NCBI GenBank assembly: GCA_001899715.1
Contig: MKWI01000016.1
Span: forward strand, 372,001 to 436,000
Length of the DNA: 64,000 nt
DNA from: Sphingobium sp. 66-54
GTDB lineage: Bacteria > Pseudomonadota > Alphaproteobacteria > Sphingomonadales > Sphingomonadaceae
Direction: 5' to 3'
Shown here: positions 41,942 to 49,789 of the stretch, piece by piece
How positions within the stretch are numbered: position 1 is the first letter of the stretch
Layout: the number at the start of each line of letters is the position of its first letter
Notes under the pieces: model-generated
Databases searched by the model: none
What the model saw: the letters and a program-made list of their open reading frames with translations, nothing else
Told to the model about the DNA's origin: nothing
Program-made: the position numbers and the translations under genes

Positions 41942-42126
41942 CCGTATAGGAGTCCGGTGCTGCACGGGGGTTTATCAGTAACGCCGAGCCCTTGCTGACC
42001 GCCGTTTTCCTGCCCGTAACCATGGAAAGGCGATGTCTTTGTCCCCTTCCTCTAGCCTCTTGTCACTTTCTCTCCTACGCTCTAGGGCATCTGGCGAATT
42101 GAGATCACACAAGCAAAGGACAACCC

Positions 42127-42360
42127 ATGAGTGAGACCGCGGATCGCGTGAAGAAGATCGTCGTCGAGCACCTCGGCGTCGAGGCGGACAAGGTGACCGA
42201 AGACGCGAGCTTCATCGACGATCTCGGCGCGGACAGCCTCGATATCGTGGAGCTGGTCATGGCTTTCGAGGAAGAATTCGGCGTTGAGATCCCCGACGAT
42301 GCGGCTGAGAAGATCGCCACTGTCAAGGATGCGATCGATTTCATCGAAGGCAAGCAGTAA
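42127..42360 (+). CDS. acpP: Acyl carrier protein
   Basis: A 77-residue acidic four-helix ACP with the phosphopantetheine Ser37 in [12 protein letters not shown]. It is the carrier for fatty acid synthesis and a highly expressed gene. AAAGGA stands upstream of the ATG, and an intrinsic terminator lies 60 bases after the stop, so much of its mRNA probably ends before fabF. Confidence 0.98.
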   Translation: MSETADRVKKIVVEHLGVEADKVTEDASFIDDLGADSLDIVELVMAFEEEFGVEIPDDAAEKIATVKDAIDFIEGKQ

Positions 42361-42420
42361 CGGCGTTTCGCCGCGCTCGCGGGAACTCCGTGGGCGCACG
42401 CCGTGTTGCATGGGATTGAG

Positions 42421-42467
42421 ACGGCTCTCCGCTTGCGGGTTCGCACGCCGCCGGGGAGCCGTTTTTA
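42421..42467 (+). terminator. Intrinsic terminator-like hairpin between acpP and fabF
   Basis: Arms ACGGCTCTCC (42421-42430) and GGGGAGCCGT (42453-42461) pair with one mismatch around a ~22-base loop, followed by TTTTTAT. Its position between acpP and fabF would let acpP be made in excess of fabF. Confidence 0.75.
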
Positions 42468-42521
42468 TGCGTGGATTACGGAAAATCGGGTGCCGGGCGC
42501 CCGACGGTTTGGGAGAGTGAC

Positions 42522-43781
42522 ATGCGCCGTGTCGTCGTGACGGGTCTGGGCATGGTCTCGCCGCTGGGCGGTGACGTGGAAACGAGCTGGGCGAATATCC
42601 TGGCGTCGCGCTCCGGCGCGGCCACCATCACGCGCTTCGATGCCAGCGATTATGCCTGCCGCATCGCCTGCGAGGTGAAGCCCAAGGACCATGAATGGGG
42701 TTTCGATGCCGACAAGCGCGTCGACCATAAGGTCCAGCGTCAGGTCGATCTATTCATCGTCTTCGGCATCGACGCCGCCGGGCAGGCGCTGGAAGATGCC
42801 GGGCTCACTGAAATGAGCGAGGCTGAGCGGCTGCGCGCCGGCTGCTCGATCGGTTCGGGTATCGGCGGCCTGCCGGGTATCGAGAGCGAATCCCTCGTCC
42901 TGGAGCACAAGGGGCCGCGTCGCGTCTCCCCGCATTTCGTCCACGGCCGGCTTATCAATCTGATCTCCGGCCAGGTCTCGATCAAATACGGCCTTATGGG
43001 TCCCAATCACGCGGTGGTGACGGCCTGCTCGACCGGTGCGCACTCGATCGGCGACGCCGCGCGGATGATCGCGATGGACGATGCCGACGTGATGCTGGCC
43101 GGTGGCGCGGAAAGTACTATCTGCCCCATCGGCATCGCCGGCTTCGCGCAGGCGCGCGCTCTCTCCACCGGATTCAACGACACGCCAGAGAAGGCGAGCC
43201 GCCCCTATGATGTGGCCCGCGACGGGTTCGTGATGGGCGAGGGTGCCGGCGTGGTCGTGCTGGAGGAGTATGAGCGAGCCAAGGCGCGCGGCGCCAAGAT
43301 TTATGCCGAAGTGATCGGCTACGGCCTCTCGGGCGACGCCTATCATGTGACCGCGCCGCACCCGGAAGGCTCGGGCGCCTATCGTTCGATGGAGATGGCG
43401 ATCCGCAAGTCCGGCCTGTCGCTGGCGGATATCGACTATGTAAACGCCCATGGCACCTCCACCCCGCTCGGCGATGAACTGGAGTTGGGAGCGGTGCGCC
43501 GGCTGTTCGGCGATGCGATCGGCGGCCTCTCCATGTCGTCCACCAAGTCGGCAATCGGTCATCTGCTGGGCGGCGCGGGCGCGGTGGAATCGATCTTCTG
43601 CATCCTTGCCATGCGCGACCAGATCGTGCCGCCGACGCTCAATCTCGATAATCCGAGCGAGGGCTGCGCGGGCGTCGACCTGGTGCCGCACGTCGCGAAG
43701 AAGCGTCAGGTGCGCGCGGTGCTCAACAACAGCTTCGGCTTTGGCGGCACCAATGCCAGCCTGGTGATGAAGGCTCTTTAG
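42522..43781 (+). CDS. fabF: 3-oxoacyl-ACP synthase II
   Basis: A 419-residue condensing enzyme with the Cys-His-His triad: Cys169 (VVTACSTGAHSIG), His in NAHGTSTPLGD and His in SAIGHLLGGAG. GGGAGAG precedes the ATG at 42522; the frame opens to 42471 but the terminator lies there. Followed by mltG after six bases. Confidence 0.97.
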   Translation: MRRVVVTGLGMVSPLGGDVETSWANILASRSGAATITRFDASDYACRIACEVKPKDHEWGFDADKRVDHKVQRQVDLFIVFGIDAAGQALEDAGLTEMSEAERLRAGCSIGSGIGGLPGIESESLVLEHKGPRRVSPHFVHGRLINLISGQVSIKYGLMGPNHAVVTACSTGAHSIGDAARMIAMDDADVMLAGGAESTICPIGIAGFAQARALSTGFNDTPEKASRPYDVARDGFVMGEGAGVVVLEEYERAKARGAKIYAEVIGYGLSGDAYHVTAPHPEGSGAYRSMEMAIRKSGLSLADIDYVNAHGTSTPLGDELELGAVRRLFGDAIGGLSMSSTKSAIGHLLGGAGAVESIFCILAMRDQIVPPTLNLDNPSEGCAGVDLVPHVAKKRQVRAVLNNSFGFGGTNASLVMKAL

Positions 43782-43787
43782 TCCGTC

Positions 43788-44759
43788 ATGCGCCGCGCCG
43801 GCTGCCTCATCCTGGGGATCGTCGCGGCAGCGCTTCTGTTTTTCGCGATCGATTTTATCGGCGGCTGGACGCATGCCGGTCCACTCAAGCGCGATACCAC
43901 GATGGTTGTGCCGGACGGCGCCAGCCTGCGTGGCATGGCGCATGCACTTGAGCAGCAGGGTGCGATCCGCTCGGCCGATCGTTTCCTACTCCAGGCAAAG
44001 CTGTTCGGCGACGATGGCGTCATCAAGGCGGGCGAATACCGCCTGCCTACTGGCGCCAGCAGCGCTGACATTCTCGCCATCCTCCAGTCCGGCAAGACGA
44101 TCAACTATCTGGTGGTGATTCCCGAGGGGATGCCGTCCATCCTCGTCCACGAGCGACTGATGTCAAACAAGGATCTGGCTGGCGACGTAGCGGTGCCCGA
44201 GGAAGGCAGCGTAATGCCGGATAGCTATGCCTATCAGAAAGGCGAGACGCGCAAGGCGGTACTCGCGCGAATGCAGACGGCGATGACGCGCTTCCTGGCT
44301 GAGCAATGGCCCAGGCGGTCCGCCAAGGCAGTCGTCACGACGCCTGAGCAGGCGATCACCCTCGCCAGCATCGTCGAGAAAGAGACCTCCATTCCCGCCG
44401 AGCGCCCCATCGTCGCCGGCGTCTATGGCAACCGGCTGCGTACCGGCATGATGCTCCAGGCCGATCCGACAATCATCTATCCTATCACCAAGGGCAAACC
44501 GCTCGGCCGTCGCATCCGTCGCTCGGAGATTACCGCGGTCAACGATTACAACACCTATGCAATGACCGGCCTGCCCAGAGGGCCGATCGCTAATCCGGGC
44601 CGCACCTCCATAGAGGCGGTGCTTCGGCCGGCGGAGACCAAGGCGCTCTATTTCGTCGCGGATGGCGCGGGCGGTCACATCTTCGCTGAGACGCTGGACG
44701 AGCATAACGCCAATGTCCGCAAATGGTTTGAGATCCGCCGTGCGCGCGGCGAAATGTAA
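43788..44759 (+). CDS. mltG: Endolytic murein transglycosylase
   Basis: A 323-residue YceG/MltG family protein: one N-terminal membrane helix (res 5-26), a LysM-like region, and the catalytic domain with Glu197 in LASIVEKET. It cuts nascent peptidoglycan strands and ends their synthesis. The end motifs YNTYAMTGLPRGPIANPG and YFVADGAGGHIFAETLDEHN are typical. Directly after fabF, as in many Proteobacteria. Confidence 0.95.
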   Translation: MRRAGCLILGIVAAALLFFAIDFIGGWTHAGPLKRDTTMVVPDGASLRGMAHALEQQGAIRSADRFLLQAKLFGDDGVIKAGEYRLPTGASSADILAILQSGKTINYLVVIPEGMPSILVHERLMSNKDLAGDVAVPEEGSVMPDSYAYQKGETRKAVLARMQTAMTRFLAEQWPRRSAKAVVTTPEQAITLASIVEKETSIPAERPIVAGVYGNRLRTGMMLQADPTIIYPITKGKPLGRRIRRSEITAVNDYNTYAMTGLPRGPIANPGRTSIEAVLRPAETKALYFVADGAGGHIFAETLDEHNANVRKWFEIRRARGEM

Positions 44760-44829
44760 GGCGTCAGTTCAGCGCAAGTCTGAGAGAAGTATATGCAGAC
44801 GGACATCCCTCAGAGTAAGGTGAAGGTAC

Positions 44830-45585
44830 TTATTCGGCGCTCTTAACGGCCTGCCAGAGTGCTTCTTTTTCATCGAGCGATAGGTCGGGAAAGTTCTCGC
44901 CGGCCATGGCTTCCATGGCCCGGAAACGGCGCTCGAACTTCCTGTTAGCCGCTGCGAGTGCCGTTTCCGCATCGACATTGTGGTGCCGGGCGAGGTTTAC
45001 GGCGGCAAAAAGCAGATCGCCCATTTCTTCGTTCACCTGCTCGCTTCCTGATGCGTGATCAAGCTCATCCAACTCCTCCAGGAGCTTGGCGCGCACATCA
45101 TTGATGTCGTCCCAATCGAATCCGGCAATCGCGGCACGCTTCTGGAGTTTGTCGGCGCGCTTGAGAGCGGGGAGGGCGAGTGCCACCCCGGTCAGGGCCG
45201 ACGCGTCATTGCCCGCTGCTGCGCGTTCCATGGCCTTGACTGCTTCCCACCCCGGCGACTCCGCCGCTTCCGCGAGAATATGCGGCCGACGCCGGATCAT
45301 CTTGGCGCAAATGGTGTCGATTACGTCAGCGAGGCCGAACGCGCCGGCTTCTTCGGCGATGCGGCTGTGGAACACTACCTGGAGCAACAGGTCGCCCAGT
45401 TCGTCCTTGAGCGCTGCCATGTCCTCGCGCGCAATTGCATCTGCCGTCTCATAGGCTTCCTCGATCGTATAAGGCGCAATGGTAGCGAAGGTCTGCGTTA
45501 CTGCCCAATCGCATCCGCTGCGCTGATCGCGCAGGCGTTCGATAATATGTTGGAGCGGCGTAATATCGGCTGTTTTGCCATGCAT
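44830..45585 (-). CDS. mazG: Nucleoside triphosphate pyrophosphohydrolase
   Basis: A 251-residue MazG with two MazG domains (res 20-125 and 140-235). The first has the metal-binding EEAYETADAI and ELGDLLLQVVFHS motifs, the second EELDEL and EEMGDLLFAAVNL. It hydrolyses NTPs to NMPs and PPi, limiting damaged nucleotides and tuning ppGpp in E. coli. The ATG at 45585 gives MHGKTAD with GGTTTGACC upstream; a TTG at 45594 is also in frame. Convergent with mltG. Confidence 0.95.
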   Translation of the reverse strand: MHGKTADITPLQHIIERLRDQRSGCDWAVTQTFATIAPYTIEEAYETADAIAREDMAALKDELGDLLLQVVFHSRIAEEAGAFGLADVIDTICAKMIRRRPHILAEAAESPGWEAVKAMERAAAGNDASALTGVALALPALKRADKLQKRAAIAGFDWDDINDVRAKLLEELDELDHASGSEQVNEEMGDLLFAAVNLARHHNVDAETALAAANRKFERRFRAMEAMAGENFPDLSLDEKEALWQAVKSAE

Positions 45586-45688
45586 GGAGGTCAAACCAGT
45601 TCAGGATAGGATTCCCCCTAGCTTAGAAGGAGAAGCATGCAGCAGCAACAATGCCTCCACGACGCCAATGGCATAGGTGTTTTTGCTG

Positions 45689-45700
45689 ATTGGATCCATT
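45689..45700. promoter_or_regulatory. Candidate GntR operator, site 1
   Basis: ATTGGATCCATT, centred on the palindrome TGGATCCA, in the AT-richer interval upstream of the M24 gene. It shares ATTGKATCC with sites at 45857, 49655 and 49716. FCD-type GntR regulators often use ATTGGATCCAAT-like operators. Confidence 0.4.
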
Positions 45701-45856
45701 AAAGGATTTCCGCTCTTGCTCGACCGGTAATGTCCTTTATAGGAAACAGCTCAGGGAGAATCCGTTTCAACGGCCGATAATGACGGTTTACGGGAAACTG
45801 GAGAATGTGATCCAGGAATTTTTCAGGGCTGTTTCAGGGTTGGTCAGATATACGAA

Positions 45857-45869
45857 CCGGATACAATGG
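45857..45869. promoter_or_regulatory. Candidate GntR operator, site 2
   Basis: CCGGATACAATGG, which is CCATTGTATCCGG on the other strand. It lies 11 bases before the ATG of the M24 gene and overlaps the ribosome-binding region, where bound repressor could block expression. Confidence 0.4.
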
Positions 45870-45879
45870 AGAGACGGTC

Positions 45880-47133
45880 ATGAGATATAACCGACCCCAC
45901 GCGACGGCATCTTTCGGCACTCAGGCCAAGGACTGGGAGCAGGGGATCGACTATGACCGACTGTTCAAGGCCCGGCTGAAACGCGCCCAGAATGCCATTC
46001 GCGAGGCAGGACTCGGCGCGGTCATATGCTTCAACTTCGATAATATCCGTTACGTCACCGGCACTCATATCGGCGAGTGGGCGCGCGATAAGTTCATGCG
46101 TTATGCCCTCTGCGGCACCGAGGGGGCGCCGCTGTTGTGGGACCCGGCTGCGCCGGCCAAGCGCATCTCCTCGCCCTGGGTAGCGGACAACGTTGCCGCC
46201 CCCATTTCTACCATGCAGGGCGGCCTGCCGCCGTGGATGAATGTGGAGGAGGATTTCGCCCGCCAGATCCGTAAGGCACTGGTCGATCGCGGTATCGAAA
46301 AGATGCCGATCGGCATCGACGTGATGGAACTGCCGATGCTCCGTGCGCTCGAAAAAGCCGGGATTGAGGTGGTGGATGGTCAGCAGGCGCTGCTCGACGC
46401 ACGACAGATCAAGACACCGGACGAGATCGAACTGCTCAAGCTCGCCGCCTCGATGGTCGACGCCGCTTATGTCGACATCGCCCGCGCCATCCGTCCCGGT
46501 ACGCGCGAGAACGAACTGGTCGCCATCGCCAACGACAAATTGTTCCGCTTGGGCTCCGAGCGGGTCGAATGCGTCAATTCCGTCTCGGGCGCGCGGGGCC
46601 GGCCACACTCGCACACCTTCTCGGACCGGATCATTCAGCCCGGCGATATGGTGTTCCTGGATGTGATGCACAGCTTCAACGGCTATCGCACCTGCTACTA
46701 TCGCACCTTCATTTGCGGCGAACCGAACAACGCGCAAATCGACGCCTATGAGGGCGCCTCCAAGTGGATCAGCGATTCGATCGACAAGGTGCGCCCCGGC
46801 GTCACCATCGACGAGATTGCGCAGGTCTGGCCCGATGCCGAGGACTTCGGCTATCGCAATGAGGAGGAGGCGTTCCTCCTGCAATATGGCCATGGTATTG
46901 GCCTCTCGCTGTGGGAGCGTCCGATCATCTCCAAGCGTTACCGCGGGCAGAATACCCCTCTCCAAGAAGGCATGGTGTTCGCGCTCGAAACATGGAAAGG
47001 TGCCGTCGACGGCTCCGGCGCGGCGCGGATCGAGGAGGAAGTGGTGGTGACGAAGGACGGCTGCGAAATCATCACGAACTTTCCGTCTGATCGCCTTATC
47101 TCCTGCGGTTTGCCGGGCTGCGAAATCTTCTGA
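45880..47133 (+). CDS. M24 family peptidase/creatinase-like protein
   Basis: A 417-residue protein with an N-terminal creatinase domain (res 30-170, with [16 protein letters not shown]) and a C-terminal pita-bread catalytic domain. Metal-ligand positions are Asp261, then Cys272 in [10 protein letters not shown] where M24 enzymes have Asp, His338 (YGHGIGL), Glu370 (FALETWKG) and Glu385 (RIEEEVVV). The family includes aminopeptidase P, prolidase, creatinase and the DMSP lyase DddP; the N-terminal block is loosely like DddP. The substrate cannot be told. Two bases separate it from a CobW GTPase, and GntR-type sites lie upstream. Confidence 0.88.
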   Translation: MRYNRPHATASFGTQAKDWEQGIDYDRLFKARLKRAQNAIREAGLGAVICFNFDNIRYVTGTHIGEWARDKFMRYALCGTEGAPLLWDPAAPAKRISSPWVADNVAAPISTMQGGLPPWMNVEEDFARQIRKALVDRGIEKMPIGIDVMELPMLRALEKAGIEVVDGQQALLDARQIKTPDEIELLKLAASMVDAAYVDIARAIRPGTRENELVAIANDKLFRLGSERVECVNSVSGARGRPHSHTFSDRIIQPGDMVFLDVMHSFNGYRTCYYRTFICGEPNNAQIDAYEGASKWISDSIDKVRPGVTIDEIAQVWPDAEDFGYRNEEEAFLLQYGHGIGLSLWERPIISKRYRGQNTPLQEGMVFALETWKGAVDGSGAARIEEEVVVTKDGCEIITNFPSDRLISCGLPGCEIF

Positions 47134-47135
47134 TC

Positions 47136-48239
47136 GTGGCGGCCGGCGAACAGAAGCGTCAAGGCGCTCCCAGGACGCCGGTTACGATTGTCACCGGCTT
47201 TCTGGGGAGCGGCAAGACCACATTGATGAACCGCGCGCTCGCCGCTCCGGCGATGCGGGGCGCGCTGGTCATCGTCAACGAGTTCGGCGAGGTCAGTCTG
47301 GATCACGCCCTGATGGCTTCGTCCGACGACACCATCGTCGTGCTACAGAATGGCTGCCTATGCTGCACCGTGTTCGGCGATCTGATCGGTATGCTCAACA
47401 GTCTCTACCACCGGCGCGAGGCAGGTGAGATCGCGCGGTTCGACCGCATCGTCATCGAGACATCGGGGTTGGCGGATCCCGTGTCGCTGGTACAGGCTTT
47501 CCTCTCCGATCCGACTTTGGAAGGACTGTATCGCCTCAGCAGCGTGGTCGCCGTGGTCGATGCGATCAACTACACCGCCACACTCGATGAGCATGACGAG
47601 GCGGTCCGCCAGATTGCACTGGCCGATAACATCATCCTCACCAAGCTGGATATGGTGCCTGCTGGGGAGCGACCCCGGCGGGAAGCGGCTGCCCGTGCCG
47701 CGATCGCCGCGATCAACCATGCCGCGCCGGTTTTATACGCTGACGATCCGACACTCGATGTGCCGGCGCTGTTAGGCTGGGACGGTTACGATCTGGAACG
47801 CGGCACGGCCGAGGTCAGCGCATGGCTGGCTCAGGACGCCCTGACCAGCGCAGAGGTTCGCGATAGCCATCGGCACCATCACGCCCATGTGCACGATCAT
47901 CACCATGTCGAGATTGGCAGCCTGTCCTTCATTCGCGAAGAGCCGCTGCCTCGCTTGGCATTGCAATTGCTGCTGGACGGGATCGAGCGCAATCTCGGGT
48001 CCAGCCTGTTGCGCATCAAAGCGATCGTCGCGGTAGAAGGCGAAGAGGAAGGCCCCGCCGTTATTCAGGGCGCCCAGCACTTGCTGCACAACATCAGTTG
48101 GCTCAAGGGCTGGCCTTTCCCAGACCGTAAATCCCGCTTTGTTTTGATTTCCGCAGGTATTGGTACCGGCCAATTGCGCGAAATGGTCGAACTTCTCGAC
48201 CGTATAGCGACCCGTAGCGCGGCAGCGCGCGTGAGCTAA
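47136..48239 (+). CDS. CobW/COG0523 family G3E GTPase (putative metallochaperone)
   Basis: A 367-residue protein with Walker [11 protein letters not shown] (res 21-30), the CxCC metal site Cys74-Cys76-Cys77 (NGCLCCT), the switch sequence IETSGLADP, a TKLD base-recognition motif, and a very His-rich segment ([13 protein letters not shown], about res 248-260) before the CobW C-terminal domain. COG0523 GTPases hand Zn, Co or Fe to client proteins. GTG start; two bases after the M24 gene, so that protein is the natural client to suspect. Confidence 0.9.
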   Translation: MAAGEQKRQGAPRTPVTIVTGFLGSGKTTLMNRALAAPAMRGALVIVNEFGEVSLDHALMASSDDTIVVLQNGCLCCTVFGDLIGMLNSLYHRREAGEIARFDRIVIETSGLADPVSLVQAFLSDPTLEGLYRLSSVVAVVDAINYTATLDEHDEAVRQIALADNIILTKLDMVPAGERPRREAAARAAIAAINHAAPVLYADDPTLDVPALLGWDGYDLERGTAEVSAWLAQDALTSAEVRDSHRHHHAHVHDHHHVEIGSLSFIREEPLPRLALQLLLDGIERNLGSSLLRIKAIVAVEGEEEGPAVIQGAQHLLHNISWLKGWPFPDRKSRFVLISAGIGTGQLREMVELLDRIATRSAAARVS

Positions 48240-48259
48240 ACTATCGCGTGTGATAAGAA

Positions 48260-48278
48260 GGCGGAGAAGCTCTCCGCC
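48260..48278. terminator. Terminator-like hairpin between cobW-like and gntR genes
   Basis: GGCGGAGA AGC TCTCCGCC forms a perfect eight-base stem with a three-base loop between two convergent genes. The plus side is followed by a mild T-rich stretch (ACTATCTTATTTT). Confidence 0.7.
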
Positions 48279-48289
48279 CCGATACTATC

Positions 48290-49006
48290 TTATTTTCGTG
48301 CCCGTCGCCGACCGTTTGTCTGCTCGGTGGGGAACAGATCCTCATGCTGCGCCAACTCCAGCCGGGTACGGCGGATATGTTCCATCAACAGATTGCCGGC
48401 GCCATTGGCATCGCGGCGACGGATGGCATCGACGATCAGGCGGTGCTCGGCATGGATGATCCAGTTGCGCTCGCGGCCCAGCAGCTTGGTGAACGCCCGG
48501 CGGTAATGTTGGGTAGTGTTCCAGAAGCGTTCGATCATGGTTAGGAGCTGGTTCATGCCGGCACGGCGATATGAGGCCAGATGGAACTGCCGATCGAGCC
48601 GTAGGAAGGTTTCGGTATCCGCGCTCTTCACCATCTCCTCGACCAGCGCTTCCAGCGCGGCGATGTCTGCCTCGTTCATCAGCGGCACCGCCTCGCAGAG
48701 CGCCAGCGGCTCGATGCGTTCGCGGATGCGGTAGATCTCCAGGCATTCTCCAAGATCCAGCTTGGCGACCCATGCGCCGCTGCTGGGCTTGAGGACGACC
48801 AGCCCGTCGCTTTCCAGCCGCGCCAGCGCGCCGCGCACCGGGATGCGACTGACGGCGAAACGCGCCGCCAGCTCCTCCTGGCCGATCCGGCTCCCCGGAG
48901 GCAGCGCGCCCGACAGGATCAGAGCGCGCAATTCCTCGGTCACGCGTTGGGTGCTGAGCGCACTTTCGCCAGCGGGCGCGCCATCCATATCCGAAAGATC
49001 GTTCAC
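48290..49006 (-). CDS. GntR family transcriptional regulator (FCD/FadR subfamily)
   Basis: A 238-residue regulator: winged-helix DNA-binding domain (res 18-85, LILSGALPPGSRIGQEELAARF, then VSRIPVRGALARLESDG) and an all-helical FCD ligand domain from ~95. The metal/ligand-site residues of FCD are visible: Asp in RLDRQFHLASY with its His, His in WIIHAEHRLIVDAI and His in LLMEHIRRTRLEL. GTG start with GAGGAAAACG upstream. It sits between the M24-cobW and VOC/E1/E2 units and is the likely regulator of the four ATTGKATCC sites. Confidence 0.93.
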   Translation of the reverse strand: MNDLSDMDGAPAGESALSTQRVTEELRALILSGALPPGSRIGQEELAARFAVSRIPVRGALARLESDGLVVLKPSSGAWVAKLDLGECLEIYRIRERIEPLALCEAVPLMNEADIAALEALVEEMVKSADTETFLRLDRQFHLASYRRAGMNQLLTMIERFWNTTQHYRRAFTKLLGRERNWIIHAEHRLIVDAIRRRDANGAGNLLMEHIRRTRLELAQHEDLFPTEQTNGRRRARK

Positions 49007-49087
49007 CGTTTTCCTCGTCCGGTTTTGCCGTTGACCGGCGTGCTTACACCATTGGCTGCATAGCAGACCATGCCGTACCGGCCAGCG

Positions 49088-49630
49088 TCATGCCGCCGGA
49101 TTGGCTGGGTGCCAGAGGCGCATGGCTGTGTCCCGCTCGTAACCCTTGCCGCCTGGAAAGCTTACCAGCTCAAGCTGCATGCCCCAGGGCGTGAGGAAAT
49201 AGACCCAGGTTTGTCCCGCGCTTGGCCCATCGTGCCGTACGGTCGGCTCGCCCAGGATGCGCAGGCCGCGGCTCTTGAGATAGGCGAGCGCCGTGTCGAA
49301 ATCGTCGACATAGAAGGCCAGATGGTGCCCGCCCACGTCGCTGTTGCGCGGCGGTTCGCTACGGCGATCCGGTCCGTCATATTCAAAAATCTCGAAATTC
49401 GGACCGAAGCCGCAGCGAAAGAAGCGTAGTTCCTTCACCTCCGCGCGGGGATGGACATTGAGATGGCGCGTCATCCAGTCGCCTTCGGGGTCGCGAAACG
49501 GACCCAGCCGATAGACATATTCGCAGCCTATCACGTCGGTAAAGAAACAGGTCGCTTCCTCGATATCCGGCACGGTGAAGCCGATATGTTCGACACCGCG
49601 AAGCCCCGGCATGCCTGATCGTTGCGCCAT
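49088..49630 (-). CDS. VOC (glyoxalase/dioxygenase fold) family protein
   Basis: A 180-residue vicinal-oxygen-chelate protein with two beta-alpha-beta-beta-beta units. Probable metal ligands: His in GVEHIGFTVPD, His in VGGHHLAFYVDD and the Glu residues in FEIFEYDG and MQLELVSFPG. It might be a lactoylglutathione lyase, isomerase or extradiol dioxygenase relative; sequence alone does not decide. The ATG at 49630 is taken over a TTG at 49666. Divergent from the E1 gene with GntR-like sites between. Confidence 0.87.
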   Translation of the reverse strand: MAQRSGMPGLRGVEHIGFTVPDIEEATCFFTDVIGCEYVYRLGPFRDPEGDWMTRHLNVHPRAEVKELRFFRCGFGPNFEIFEYDGPDRRSEPPRNSDVGGHHLAFYVDDFDTALAYLKSRGLRILGEPTVRHDGPSAGQTWVYFLTPWGMQLELVSFPGGKGYERDTAMRLWHPANPAA

Positions 49631-49654
49631 CCTCGAACTATCCTTCGAACTGCT

Positions 49655-49668
49655 ATTCGGATACAATG
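49655..49668. promoter_or_regulatory. Candidate GntR operator, site 3
   Basis: ATTCGGATACAATG, 25 bases upstream of the VOC gene start. It shares CGGATACAATG with site 2 apart from one base, and is CATTGTATCCGAAT on the other strand. Confidence 0.45.
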
Positions 49669-49715
49669 AGGAGATTAATCACCAAATTTACCCGATTTTC
49701 CAGAAAAATTTACTG

Positions 49716-49729
49716 AATTGGATCCTATG
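49716..49729. promoter_or_regulatory. Candidate GntR operator, site 4
   Basis: AATTGGATCCTATG, 61 bases before the E1 start. It shares ATTGGATCC with site 1. A TTGACA hexamer follows at 49732, a possible -35 box of the E1 promoter, without a clear -10. Confidence 0.45.
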
Positions 49730-49789
49730 AATTGACAAAACGCGGCTGTCATGGTTTCGGGAGAACCGACAACATAATGAGAGGGTGCC

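Noticed and set aside
45690..45890. 66-residue open frame just before the M24 gene
   Set aside because: It covers the putative operator region and overlaps the M24 start, with no ribosome site and no motif.
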